A stretch of 5,620 nt of DNA from contig PBVS01000099.1 in NCBI GenBank assembly GCA_002728725.1, positions 1 to 5,620 of the forward strand. Reading direction: 5' to 3'. Position 1 is the first letter of the stretch, and each line of letters opens with the position of its first letter. The DNA is from Woeseiaceae bacterium (GTDB lineage Bacteria; Pseudomonadota; Gammaproteobacteria; Steroidobacterales; Woeseiaceae). The position numbers were made by a program, and so were the translations under genes. Of this stretch, positions 1 to 5,620 are shown piece after piece. The notes beneath the pieces are model-generated. The model was not told where the DNA came from. It was given only the letters and a program-made list of their open reading frames with translations, and made no database searches.

Positions 1-149
1 TACCTCCTCACCAACCTCAATTGCTGCAACAAATACCAATAATAAAGAGATTTCTGGTGATGATAGAATAGCGGATAATATGTTTACCTCCTCACCAACC
101 TCAATTGCTGCAACAAATACCAATAATAAAGAGATTTCTGGTGATGATA
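1..149 (+). repeat. 84-bp tandem repeat, 65 bp exactly conserved
   Basis: Positions 1-65 and 85-149 are identical base for base, giving a period of 84 bp (28 codons). After position 65 the first copy continues with 19 bp (GAATAGCGGATAATATGTT) before the second copy begins. After 149 the second copy continues with a shorter related run (AATATTGGTACC). This looks like the first unit's GATAATATGTTTACC end with about 12 bp missing. The window opens exactly at the first base of the conserved unit, so more copies may lie upstream. Identity at synonymous sites suggests a recent duplication, or an array that is kept homogeneous. Confidence 0.85.
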
Positions 150-232
150 ATATTGGTACCGAGAAGGAAGTCCCAAAATTTTGGAAAGCTATAAAGACAC
201 TTCTGCCTAAATTACCTAACAAATCGAATTAA
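2..232 (+). CDS. 3' end of an unrecognised repeat-containing protein (5' end outside the window)
   Basis: An open frame enters from the left edge, reads 76 codons and stops at TAA 230-232. I do not recognise the family. The visible C-terminus has two parts. The first is about 50 residues of polar, Thr/Ser/Asn-rich sequence carrying a 28-residue tandem repeat (SSPTSIAATNTNNKEISGDD appears twice). The second is a short basic-hydrophobic tail with the pattern PKFWKAIKTLLPKLPNKSN. The repeat period is a multiple of three and both copies are open, which supports real coding in this frame. A polar repeat region followed by a short amphipathic end would suit a linker or surface-exposed segment, but this is inference and no signal peptide or domain can be seen. 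The gene converges on nadE with 27 bp between the two stop codons. Those 27 bp are AT-rich and hold no convincing hairpin terminator. Confidence 0.55.
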   Translation, partial: TSSPTSIAATNTNNKEISGDDRIADNMFTSSPTSIAATNTNNKEISGDDNIGTEKEVPKFWKAIKTLLPKLPNKSN

Positions 233-259
233 AAAAATTTTCAGCTATATAAACTTATA

Positions 260-1891
260 CTATTTTGGAAAGTTGTATCCTGATGTAATTGGATACCTCC
301 AATCTCTCCCAAAAGCTCTATTACTTATCCTGACTCCGGGGGGTGTTTGACGGCGTTTGTATTCATTTCTCTTTACCATTTCGAGAACCCTTATCACTGT
401 CGCTCTATCAAAACCAAGATCAACTATTTCTTCAACAGATAAGTCCTCTTCTATGAAAGCCTCAAGTATTGGATCAAGAATCTCATAAGGAGGTAAGGTA
501 TCACTGTCTCTTTGATTTTCACTCAATTCTGCGGAGGGCTCTCTCTCTATAACTCTCTTTGGAATAACCTCTGATATAGTATTCCTGTAACTTGCAAGCT
601 TCTTTACCATCGTCTTAGTGCAATCTTTTATTGGGGCAAAGCCACCAGCCATATCACCATAAAGTGTTGCGTATCCTACTGCCATTTCACTTTTGTTACC
701 GGTTGTTAGAAGCATTAGGCCTGTTTTATTTGAAATTGCCATAAGGATGATTCCTCGAGAACGAGATTGGATATTCTCTTCAGTTGAATCTGATGCTGCA
801 TCCATAAATATTGGCTTTAGAAGCTCAATCGTTGAGGTGTATATTGTTGATATTGGAAGAATATCGTATTTTACATTCAATAAAGACGCTTGAGTCTTTG
901 CATCGTTTTTGCTCATATCACTTGTGAATATATAAGGCATCATCACTGCCCTTACTTTATCTGGGCCTATAGCATCACAGGCTATTGCAAGTGTTAGAGC
1001 AGAATCTATTCCTCCTGATAGTCCCAATACTACTCCAGGAAATTTATGCTTTTTTATGTAATCTCTTGTTCCTCTGACTAATGCCTTATAAATACTTTCA
1101 ACCTGAGGGAGTTCTTTTTGAACACAAGATTTGATTGGAGAGCAACCATCATCATTAATCTCAAATTCAATCAGATCAAGTGACTCTTCAAAAGATTTCG
1201 CTCGATATCTAATTTCTCCATCTTTATCCATAACAAAAGAAGATCCATCGAATATGAGTTCATCTTGGCCACCAATCATATTTAGATAAACAAAAGGCAA
1301 CCCTGTGACTTCTGTTAATCTTTTTACTACCTTCTCTCTTTTTTCTTGTCCATTTTTCTCATAGGGTGAACCATTTATAACTATAATCAGTTCTGCTCCA
1401 GCTTCTTTAGATCTGATTGCGGCTCGTTCTTGCCAAATATCCTCACAAATATTAATTCCAATTTTTTTTCCTTTAATAGAAAAGATCGCAGGATTATCAT
1501 CCGAATCAAAATATCTTTTTTCATCAAATACACTATAATTTGGTAGCGCTTCTTTACGATATCGAACGATTTCTTTTCTTTCTGAGAATACAGAACAGGA
1601 ATTGAATATTTTTTCATCTTGATATTCTGGATAACCAACTAGAGCATCTATTCCATTAATTTCCTGCTGTATTTTATTTGAAGCTTCAATAATACGTTTC
1701 TTAAAACCTGAATGAAGTAATAAGTCTTCGGGAGGATAACCAGAAATGGATAATTCAGGAAACACTATTAAATCTGCATTGTATTTCTTTTTTGCTTTTT
1801 TGCTCGCTTCAATAATTAATTCTGTATTGCCAGAAATATCACCAACAACAAAATCCATTTGAGCAAGTGCAATTGAAATTTTTTTGGTCAT
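260..1891 (-). CDS. nadE: Glutamine-dependent NAD+ synthetase
   Basis: NadE catalyses the last step of NAD+ synthesis: cytosolic, ATP-dependent amidation of deamido-NAD+ (nicotinate adenine dinucleotide), using ammonia from glutamine. The 543 residues match the two-domain bacterial enzyme. Residues 1 to about 250 are the nitrilase-type glutaminase domain, with the triad visible as E46 (FPELSISGYPPEDLL), K113 (RKEALPNYSVFDE) and C149 (GINICEDIWQ). From about 265 on is the ATP-pyrophosphatase synthetase domain. It has the P-loop SGGIDSA (292-298), ENIQSRSRG (372-380), TTGNKSEMAVGYATLYGD (396-413) and a C-terminal KRRQTPPGVRIS (512-523). No key residue is missing. The gene is last in a unit with sucC and sucD, starting 16 bp after the sucD stop. 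The gap has no clear Shine-Dalgarno sequence, so translation may depend on upstream ribosomes (inference). The ATG at 1889-1891 puts the MTKKISIALAQMDFVVGD N-terminus at the position usual for the family. Confidence 0.97.
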   Translation of the reverse strand: MTKKISIALAQMDFVVGDISGNTELIIEASKKAKKKYNADLIVFPELSISGYPPEDLLLHSGFKKRIIEASNKIQQEINGIDALVGYPEYQDEKIFNSCSVFSERKEIVRYRKEALPNYSVFDEKRYFDSDDNPAIFSIKGKKIGINICEDIWQERAAIRSKEAGAELIIVINGSPYEKNGQEKREKVVKRLTEVTGLPFVYLNMIGGQDELIFDGSSFVMDKDGEIRYRAKSFEESLDLIEFEINDDGCSPIKSCVQKELPQVESIYKALVRGTRDYIKKHKFPGVVLGLSGGIDSALTLAIACDAIGPDKVRAVMMPYIFTSDMSKNDAKTQASLLNVKYDILPISTIYTSTIELLKPIFMDAASDSTEENIQSRSRGIILMAISNKTGLMLLTTGNKSEMAVGYATLYGDMAGGFAPIKDCTKTMVKKLASYRNTISEVIPKRVIEREPSAELSENQRDSDTLPPYEILDPILEAFIEEDLSVEEIVDLGFDRATVIRVLEMVKRNEYKRRQTPPGVRISNRAFGRDWRYPITSGYNFPK

Positions 1892-1907
1892 TAGTGTGAG
1901 ATGATTT

Positions 1908-2777
1908 TCAATTAAGCAGTTTCAAAATTGCATCGCCAAGAAGAGCTGGTGACTTGACTGAATGAACTCCAGCTTTATCCAGCGCTCTATATTTTTCTTC
2001 AGCTGTTCCTTTACCGCCAGCAACAATCGCTCCAGCGTGTCCCATTCTTTTTCCTGGAGGAGCCGTGACTCCTGCTATATATCCAACAACAGGTTTCTTT
2101 ATATCTGATTTTATGAATTCAGCAGCAGCTTCTTCATCTGTGCCTCCAATTTCTCCGACCATTATGATGCCTTCGGTCTCAGGATCATCCTCAAATAACT
2201 TGAGACAGTCTATAAAATTCATTCCTCTAATTGGGTCTCCGCCAATTCCAATGCATGTAGTTTGGCCAAGTCCGTTCTTAGTAGTTTGATAAACCGCTTC
2301 ATAAGTTAGAGTTCCTGATCGAGAGATAATGCCAATTTTGCCTTTTTTGTGGATGAAACCTGGCATTATGCCAACCTTGCATTCTTCTGAAGTAATAATG
2401 CCAGGACAATTTGGACCCAAGAGTCTGCATTCATTGTTTTTTATTGCCGCTTTTACCTTAACCATATCATTAACAGGAATACCTTCTGTTATACAAACAA
2501 TCAGTTTTATTCCTGCTTCAGCTGCTTCAATTATGGCATCTGCTGCAAATGGTGCAGGCACATAAATCATGCTCACATCAACATTAGAAATATCGACTGC
2601 TTCTCTTACAGAGTTATATATTGGGATATCATGATATTCTCCCCCTCCTGCGCCTGGAGTAACACCTGCCACAACCTCACTTCCGTATTCAATACAATGT
2701 TGAGTATGAAATGAACCCTGATTGCCAGTTATTCCTTGGCAGAGAATCTTTGTATTTTTATTGACGAGAATGCTCAT
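1908..2777 (-). CDS. sucD: Succinyl-CoA synthetase (ADP-forming), alpha subunit
   Basis: This subunit carries the CoA site and the phosphohistidine of succinyl-CoA synthetase. The enzyme interconverts succinyl-CoA + ADP/GDP + Pi and succinate + CoA + ATP/GTP in the TCA cycle. At 289 residues it has the same length as E. coli SucD. The N-terminal CoA-binding Rossmann domain shows [14 protein letters not shown] (13-26), VTPGAGG (39-45) and [10 protein letters not shown] (73-82). [11 protein letters not shown] lies at 95-105 and [10 protein letters not shown] at 119-128. The C-terminal ligase domain has [10 protein letters not shown] (151-160), [14 protein letters not shown] (177-190), E209 in VGEIGG, and the phosphorylated histidine H247 in [17 protein letters not shown]. 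Its ATG overlaps the sucC stop codon by 4 bp (ATGA, 2774-2777), and GAGGCGG lies about 7-10 nt upstream inside sucC. Both point to translational coupling, which suits a 1:1 complex. It is intact. Confidence 0.98.
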   Translation of the reverse strand: MSILVNKNTKILCQGITGNQGSFHTQHCIEYGSEVVAGVTPGAGGGEYHDIPIYNSVREAVDISNVDVSMIYVPAPFAADAIIEAAEAGIKLIVCITEGIPVNDMVKVKAAIKNNECRLLGPNCPGIITSEECKVGIMPGFIHKKGKIGIISRSGTLTYEAVYQTTKNGLGQTTCIGIGGDPIRGMNFIDCLKLFEDDPETEGIIMVGEIGGTDEEAAAEFIKSDIKKPVVGYIAGVTAPPGKRMGHAGAIVAGGKGTAEEKYRALDKAGVHSVKSPALLGDAILKLLN

Positions 2778-3937
2778 TTGTTTACCGCCTCAACAACTTT
2801 TTTTGCTGCGTCAGTCAAATCTGTTGCAGTTATAATCTCAAGACCGCTCTTTTTGAGAATCTCTTTACCATCTTCCACATTCGTACCTTCTAAACGAACT
2901 ACGACAGGTAAGGACACCTCAATTTCTTTTACAGCATCAATTATCCCTTGGGCAATTAGATCGCATCTGACGATGCCGCCAAAGATGTTTACAAGAATAC
3001 CCTGGACATTTTCATTAGCGAGTATCAATTTAAGAGCATATGAAACCTTCTCTGATGTTGCACCACCTCCAACATCAAGAAAATTCGCTGGTTCACCACC
3101 ATGCAGCTTGATTAAATCCATTGTTGCCATAGCTAAACCAGCCCCATTGACCAAACAAGCAATGTTTCCGCTCAAAGAAACATAATTTAGACCCTTTTTT
3201 GCTGCATCATTTTCAGATTCATCTTCTTGAGTCGGATCTTTTAGTTTTAGCAATTCCGGTTGTCTGAATAAAGCATTCGAATCAATATTAATTTTGGCAT
3301 CCAAAGCAATCAATTCTGATTTTTTGCTTACAACAAGTGGATTAATTTCCACGAGACTTGCATCATTTTCAAGAAATAAATTATAGGTATTTTTAATTAT
3401 ACTTGTGAGTTGTCCACTCTGTTCTTTTGTTAACCCTAGACCAATACTCAGCTTTCTCAATTGATAGGGCATAATCCCGAGAGCAGAATTGATAGGAATT
3501 TTGAAAACACTGTTCGGATCTTCTTCAGCAACTTCCTCAATATTGCCGCCACCAGATTTGGAGGATATAACTGAAATACACTCATCTTCACGATCAACAA
3601 GTAGGCTGATATATAATTCTTTTTCATAATCGGTAGCACTTTCTATATAAACTGAATTTGATGGCAGACCTGAGGATCCTGTCTGTTTTGTAACAAATGT
3701 CTTTCCTAGCATCTCCTTCGCAAATTTCGTAACCTCATCTTGATTTTTTGCTATTTTGACGCCTCCCGCTTTACCTCGACCACCACTATGAATTTGTGCC
3801 TTAACAACCCATTTTTCTCCACCCAGTTCGTGGGCTACTGATTTTGCCTCATTCGGAGTTGTTGCAATAGCACCTTTAGGAACAGGAATCCCATATTTCC
3901 TGAAAAGGTCTTTAGATTGAAATTCATGAAGATTCAT
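2774..3937 (-). CDS. sucC: Succinyl-CoA synthetase (ADP-forming), beta subunit
   Basis: This is the nucleotide-binding subunit and partner of SucD, acting in the TCA cycle in the cytosol. Its 387 residues compare with 388 in E. coli. The N-terminal ATP-grasp domain starts with the family signature [20 protein letters not shown]. It then shows K46 ([19 protein letters not shown], 43-61), [10 protein letters not shown] (128-137), and the metal-binding LVEINPLVV with E197 and N199, followed by D213 in ALDAKIN. The C-terminal ligase domain shows [12 protein letters not shown] (263-274), [14 protein letters not shown] (280-293), [10 protein letters not shown] (317-326) and [12 protein letters not shown] (346-357). 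I cannot decide between ATP and GTP preference from the sequence. sucC is the first gene of its unit: no sucA or sucB lies upstream, unlike the E. coli operon, so its transcription must start in the 3938-4096 region. The upstream purine tract (AAGTGAAAAAAATCA before ATG) is only a weak ribosome binding site. It is intact. Confidence 0.98.
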   Translation of the reverse strand: MNLHEFQSKDLFRKYGIPVPKGAIATTPNEAKSVAHELGGEKWVVKAQIHSGGRGKAGGVKIAKNQDEVTKFAKEMLGKTFVTKQTGSSGLPSNSVYIESATDYEKELYISLLVDREDECISVISSKSGGGNIEEVAEEDPNSVFKIPINSALGIMPYQLRKLSIGLGLTKEQSGQLTSIIKNTYNLFLENDASLVEINPLVVSKKSELIALDAKINIDSNALFRQPELLKLKDPTQEDESENDAAKKGLNYVSLSGNIACLVNGAGLAMATMDLIKLHGGEPANFLDVGGGATSEKVSYALKLILANENVQGILVNIFGGIVRCDLIAQGIIDAVKEIEVSLPVVVRLEGTNVEDGKEILKKSGLEIITATDLTDAAKKVVEAVNK

Positions 3938-3960
3938 TGATTTTTTTCACTTGAAGAAGA

Positions 3961-3989
3961 TTTATAGATTTTTGATTGCTAGTGTTTAA
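3961..3989 (-). promoter_or_regulatory. Candidate sigma70-type promoter for sucC-sucD-nadE
   Basis: On the minus strand a TATAAA (3961-3966; one mismatch to TATAAT) lies 17 bp downstream of TTAAAC (3984-3989; 3 of 6 matches to TTGACA). Transcription would begin close to 3950-3955, leaving a leader of roughly 15-20 nt before the sucC ATG. The spacing is ideal but the -35 box is poor. In sequence this AT-rich, such matches arise easily by chance, so this is a weak prediction. It is supported mainly by the need for a promoter between the divergent genes. Confidence 0.3.
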
Positions 3990-4039
3990 CTGTGAATTCT
4001 TTCATAAGATAGAAATAAATGAAACCTTATCTATTATTA

Positions 4040-4054
4040 TTTCGTTGCACGAAA
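4040..4054. promoter_or_regulatory. Small perfect dyad in the sucC / prepilin divergent region, possible operator
   Basis: TTTCGT (4040-4045) and ACGAAA (4049-4054) are exact inverted repeats around a 3-base centre. They lie between the divergent sucC and prepilin genes, about 43 bp before the prepilin ATG. A CATAAT that could act as a -10 box for the + strand lies just downstream at 4063-4068, with no good -35 at the right distance. A dyad in this position could bind a regulator, but 6-bp arms are short and no regulator gene is nearby. The rest of 3938-4096 is AT-rich filler with ATT/AAT runs. I saw no sigma54 pilin-type box (TGGC...TTGC) there. Confidence 0.15.
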
Positions 4055-4096
4055 ATATCCATCATAATAAGTTAGCATGATAAAATAATAATCATC

Positions 4097-4246
4097 ATGA
4101 AAAAGAATAATAATGGATTCACTCTGGTCGAGGTTATAGTTGCAGTTGTGATAGCCGGTATAATTATTTCAATCGCCATACCTGCATATCGTGATTACAA
4201 AAGCCGGACATACGAAATGAAATCTGAACTTCAAAATGAAGAGTAG
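4097..4246 (+). CDS. Very short type IV prepilin-like protein (leader and N-terminal helix only)
   Basis: A 49-codon frame runs from ATG 4097 to TAG 4244-4246. It begins with a textbook type III (prepilin) leader: a basic MKKNNNG, then cleavage before F8, giving mature FTLVEV with the conserved Glu at mature position 5 (E12). A hydrophobic stretch (about 8-30) ends in IPAYRDYKSR, as in type IVa major pilins. After that come about 15 charged residues (TYEMKSELQNEE) and a stop. The C-terminal globular domain that normally brings such proteins to about 130-170 residues is absent. Only 28 bp separate the stop from pilD, so the domain is not present in another frame. The gene sits directly upstream of pilD, the enzyme that would cleave this leader. 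It may be a decayed pilA or a functional single-helix mini-pilin, and sequence alone does not decide. No clear Shine-Dalgarno sequence precedes the ATG. Confidence 0.75.
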   Translation: MKKNNNGFTLVEVIVAVVIAGIIISIAIPAYRDYKSRTYEMKSELQNEE

Positions 4247-4274
4247 TTAATTTGGTGAATGATTCTAATAGCCA

Positions 4275-5111
4275 TTGCTCGTGACCCACACTGAAACACA
4301 GCTTGTAATTTTTTTTCTAATAATTGGCCTTATTTTTGGAAGCTTTCTAAATGTAATCATATATAGATTACCCATAATGATCTTAAAAACTTCTAAACTC
4401 GATGAAAATCTTAATCTCTTATATCCAGGGTCGCACTGTAGTATCTGTAAAAAACACATTCCTTTTTATAAAAATATTCCAATATTAAGCTACCTGATTC
4501 TAAGGGGAAAATGCTCTAATTGTAATAATCATATTTCATTACAATATCCAGTTGTAGAGATCGTGACAGCACTTGCAACCCTTCACGCTAGTAGGCACTT
4601 TAATCTAGGATATGATTTTGTTGCTATATTATTATTTTGCTATTTACTGATCTCGATAACCGTCATCGATTTTTATCATCAGATTATCCCAGATTCACTG
4701 TCTTACAGTCTTATTATCTCTGGTATTACCCTCAGTATTTTATTCTACCTTCAGGGGAATAAAGATATCTTAGCCGAGCCAATTTCGAGCGTCCTAGGTA
4801 TTTTATTTGGCTATTTTCTGCCATTTGTAATTTATAAACTTCATTACTCATATACTGGTAAAGAGGGAATGGGTCACGGTGATTTTAAATTGCTAGCGGG
4901 ATTAGGTGCATGGCTTGGTTGGAAGATGGTTCCGATTATCTTATTTTTTGCCGCAATAACTGGTTTAATTTGTGCTTTTTTTCTTATTGTATTCAAGAAA
5001 ATAGGAAAAGACAGCCTAATACCATTTGCTCCTTTTTTATCCTTAGCAGGTTGGATATTAATGTTTTATGGTGAAAGAATTATAGATGGCTACATTAATA
5101 GTTTTATCTAA
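4275..5111 (+). CDS. pilD: Type IV prepilin leader peptidase / N-methyltransferase
   Basis: PilD is an inner-membrane aspartyl protease. It cuts the leader of type IV prepilins and type II secretion pseudopilins at G|F and then N-methylates the new terminus. At 278 residues it is slightly short of the usual 285-290. After a first membrane segment (about 9-30, with GSFLNVIIYRLP) comes the cytoplasmic zinc-binding domain with two CxxC pairs (C55/C58 and C80/C83). Further membrane segments follow, with the catalytic aspartates D132 (VIDFYHQIIPD) and D203 (GKEGMGHGDFKLLAGLGAWLGW region). The C-terminus is IPFAPFLSLAGW. The missing residues lie mostly between YRLP (30-33) and the first CxxC, which is a shorter linker than I recall for Pseudomonas PilD. 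The start must lie after the in-frame TAG at 4269. TTG 4275 and GTG 4281 are the candidates, both leave room for the first helix, and neither has a clear ribosome binding site. pilB and pilC, its usual upstream neighbours, are absent, and coaE follows as is typical. Confidence 0.95.
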   Translation: MLVTHTETQLVIFFLIIGLIFGSFLNVIIYRLPIMILKTSKLDENLNLLYPGSHCSICKKHIPFYKNIPILSYLILRGKCSNCNNHISLQYPVVEIVTALATLHASRHFNLGYDFVAILLFCYLLISITVIDFYHQIIPDSLSYSLIISGITLSILFYLQGNKDILAEPISSVLGILFGYFLPFVIYKLHYSYTGKEGMGHGDFKLLAGLGAWLGWKMVPIILFFAAITGLICAFFLIVFKKIGKDSLIPFAPFLSLAGWILMFYGERIIDGYINSFI

Positions 5112-5126
5112 TGAACGGGGCAACAA

Positions 5127-5620
5127 TTGAAAAGTAATTTATATATCGGTCTTTCAGGAGGAATTGCATCTGGAAAAACAATTGTCAGTGATGAATTTTC
5201 ATCATTGGGTGCAGATATTATCGATACAGATAAAATCGCGAGGGAACTAATATTCCCTGGTAGCGAGACACTTAATGAGATCGTATCTGTTTTTGGTGAG
5301 AATGTTCTTCAGGATGATGGTAACCTCAATAGAAAACTGATGCGCCAGATTATTTTTAGTGAAAAAGATAAGAAAATAACTCTGGAAAAAATAATGCACC
5401 CAAAAATTCAGAATGAGGTTAAGAAAAAAATCCAAACAGCATCAGGACAATATCAAATAATAGTTGTATTATATGGAGTTTTATTATCAACTTTAGTAAT
5501 GGAAATATTAATTTCTTATGTATTAAGTTTATTTATACCAGATTTAGAAATATTTATTAAGATATTTATTTTTTCAGCTATAATTTTTATTCCTTCAATT
5601 TTTTTATTTAATAAAATAGA
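5127..5620 (+). CDS. coaE: Dephospho-CoA kinase, N-terminal part; reading frame runs into unrelated sequence at about 5469
   Basis: CoaE phosphorylates the 3'-hydroxyl of dephospho-CoA, the last step of coenzyme A synthesis. Codons 1-114 match the family: P-loop GLSGGIASGKT (8-18), DTDKIARELIFPG (33-45, the DxDxIAR motif), LNRKLMRQIIFSE (67-79) and LEKIMHPKI (86-94). They end at GQYQIIVV, where family members continue with PLLxE and the CoA-binding and lid regions up to about 200 residues. From about 5469 the frame stays open to the window edge, but the protein becomes hydrophobic and unlike CoaE, so the kinase is incomplete here. The start is TTG 5127: an in-frame TGA at 5112-5114 excludes anything earlier, GGGG at 5117-5120 is a possible ribosome binding site, and the resulting N-terminus (MKSNLYIGLSGG) has the normal length. 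It begins 15 bp after the pilD stop, so the two are probably cotranscribed. Identification of the N-terminal part is firm; integrity of the gene is not. Confidence 0.85.
   Translation, partial: MKSNLYIGLSGGIASGKTIVSDEFSSLGADIIDTDKIARELIFPGSETLNEIVSVFGENVLQDDGNLNRKLMRQIIFSEKDKKITLEKIMHPKIQNEVKKKIQTASGQYQIIVVLYGVLLSTLVMEILISYVLSLFIPDLEIFIKIFIFSAIIFIPSIFLFNKI
5469..5620 (+). other. AT-rich hydrophobic coding tail of foreign character, fused in frame to coaE
   Basis: GC falls from about 34% (112 of 330 bases, 5131-5460) to about 15% (23 of 152, 5469-5620), counted by hand. The frame inherited from coaE has no stop over 50 codons and is the only forward frame open throughout. It encodes two likely membrane segments: VVLYGVLLSTLVMEILISY and on to about FIP, then IFIKIFIFSAIIFIPSIFLF. 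Between them is a short acidic loop (PDLE). Codons are almost all A/T-ending. A pair of membrane helices like this could be the N-terminal anchor of a sensor or other membrane protein, but I do not recognise the family. The most economical explanation is a mis-assembled join to another genome. A real insertion or rearrangement is the alternative. Confidence 0.6.

Noticed and set aside
233..259. Possible bidirectional terminator between the convergent stops of the repeat protein gene and nadE
   Set aside because: The 27 bp are AT-rich, but the only dyad (TATAA / TTATA) is too short and has no GC stem, so no Rho-independent terminator can be supported.
2736..3185. A 149-codon open frame on the + strand opposite sucC and sucD
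   Set aside because: It lies antisense to two strongly conserved genes, has no recognisable motif, and its low-complexity Ser/Thr/Ile composition is typical of an antisense shadow.
4033..4092. 10-bp inverted repeat ATTATTATTT (4033-4042) / AAATAATAAT (4083-4092)
   Set aside because: The arms are simple ATT/AAT runs in a very AT-rich spacer and are separated by 40 bp. Such matches are expected by chance.
4265..4459. A 64-codon minus-strand open frame over the start of pilD
   Set aside because: It is antisense to the conserved first helix and zinc-domain start of PilD and has no recognisable feature.
5247..5435. A 62-codon minus-strand open frame inside coaE
   Set aside because: It is opposite well-conserved CoaE motifs and rich in Phe, Leu and Asn as expected from AT-rich antisense reading.
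5127..5620. A genuine membrane-anchored CoaE fusion protein as a new system
   Set aside because: The join falls in the middle of the kinase fold, before the CoA-binding and lid segments, so the product could not be an intact kinase. An assembly join or gene disruption explains it more simply.

Overview
This is an AT-rich, gene-dense stretch of a Gram-negative bacterium, most likely a gammaproteobacterium. The evidence for that is an E. coli-type SucC/SucD pair, a glutamine-dependent NadE, and a type IVa PilD followed by CoaE. From memory, sucCD next to a pilin/pilD/coaE cluster also occurs in Xanthomonas relatives, but the low GC here points to a different, perhaps free-living aquatic, lineage. 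I cannot assign a genus from the sequence.

Layout. (1) 1-232, + strand: the 3' end of an unrecognised gene. It has an 84-bp (28-codon) in-frame tandem repeat, of which 65 bp are exactly repeated. (2) 260-3937, - strand: a compact three-gene unit, sucC-sucD-nadE. It encodes both subunits of succinyl-CoA synthetase and glutamine-dependent NAD+ synthetase. sucC and sucD overlap by 4 bp, and 16 bp separate sucD from nadE. (3) 3938-4096: a divergent, AT-rich intergenic region with a weak sucC promoter candidate and a small perfect dyad. (4) 4097-5111, + strand: a very small prepilin-like gene (49 codons; leader and N-terminal helix only), then pilD, the prepilin peptidase, starting at TTG or GTG. 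(5) 5127 to the right edge: coaE (dephospho-CoA kinase), starting at TTG. It is clearly CoaE for about 114 codons. At about 5469 it changes without a stop codon into very AT-rich, hydrophobic coding sequence unrelated to CoaE.

How the genes fit together. sucCD and nadE are central metabolism: the substrate-level phosphorylation step of the TCA cycle, and the last step of NAD+ synthesis. pilD and coaE are the usual tail of a pilB-pilC-pilD-coaE type IV pilus cluster, but pilB and pilC are absent here and the pilin has no globular domain. PilD looks catalytically complete, so it probably serves pilins or type II secretion pseudopilins encoded elsewhere.

The points most worth a second look are the mini-prepilin, the abrupt switch inside coaE (assembly chimera versus real insertion or fusion), and the exact repeat at the left edge. 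I see no RNA gene, CRISPR array, insertion sequence or convincing new defence or mobile system.
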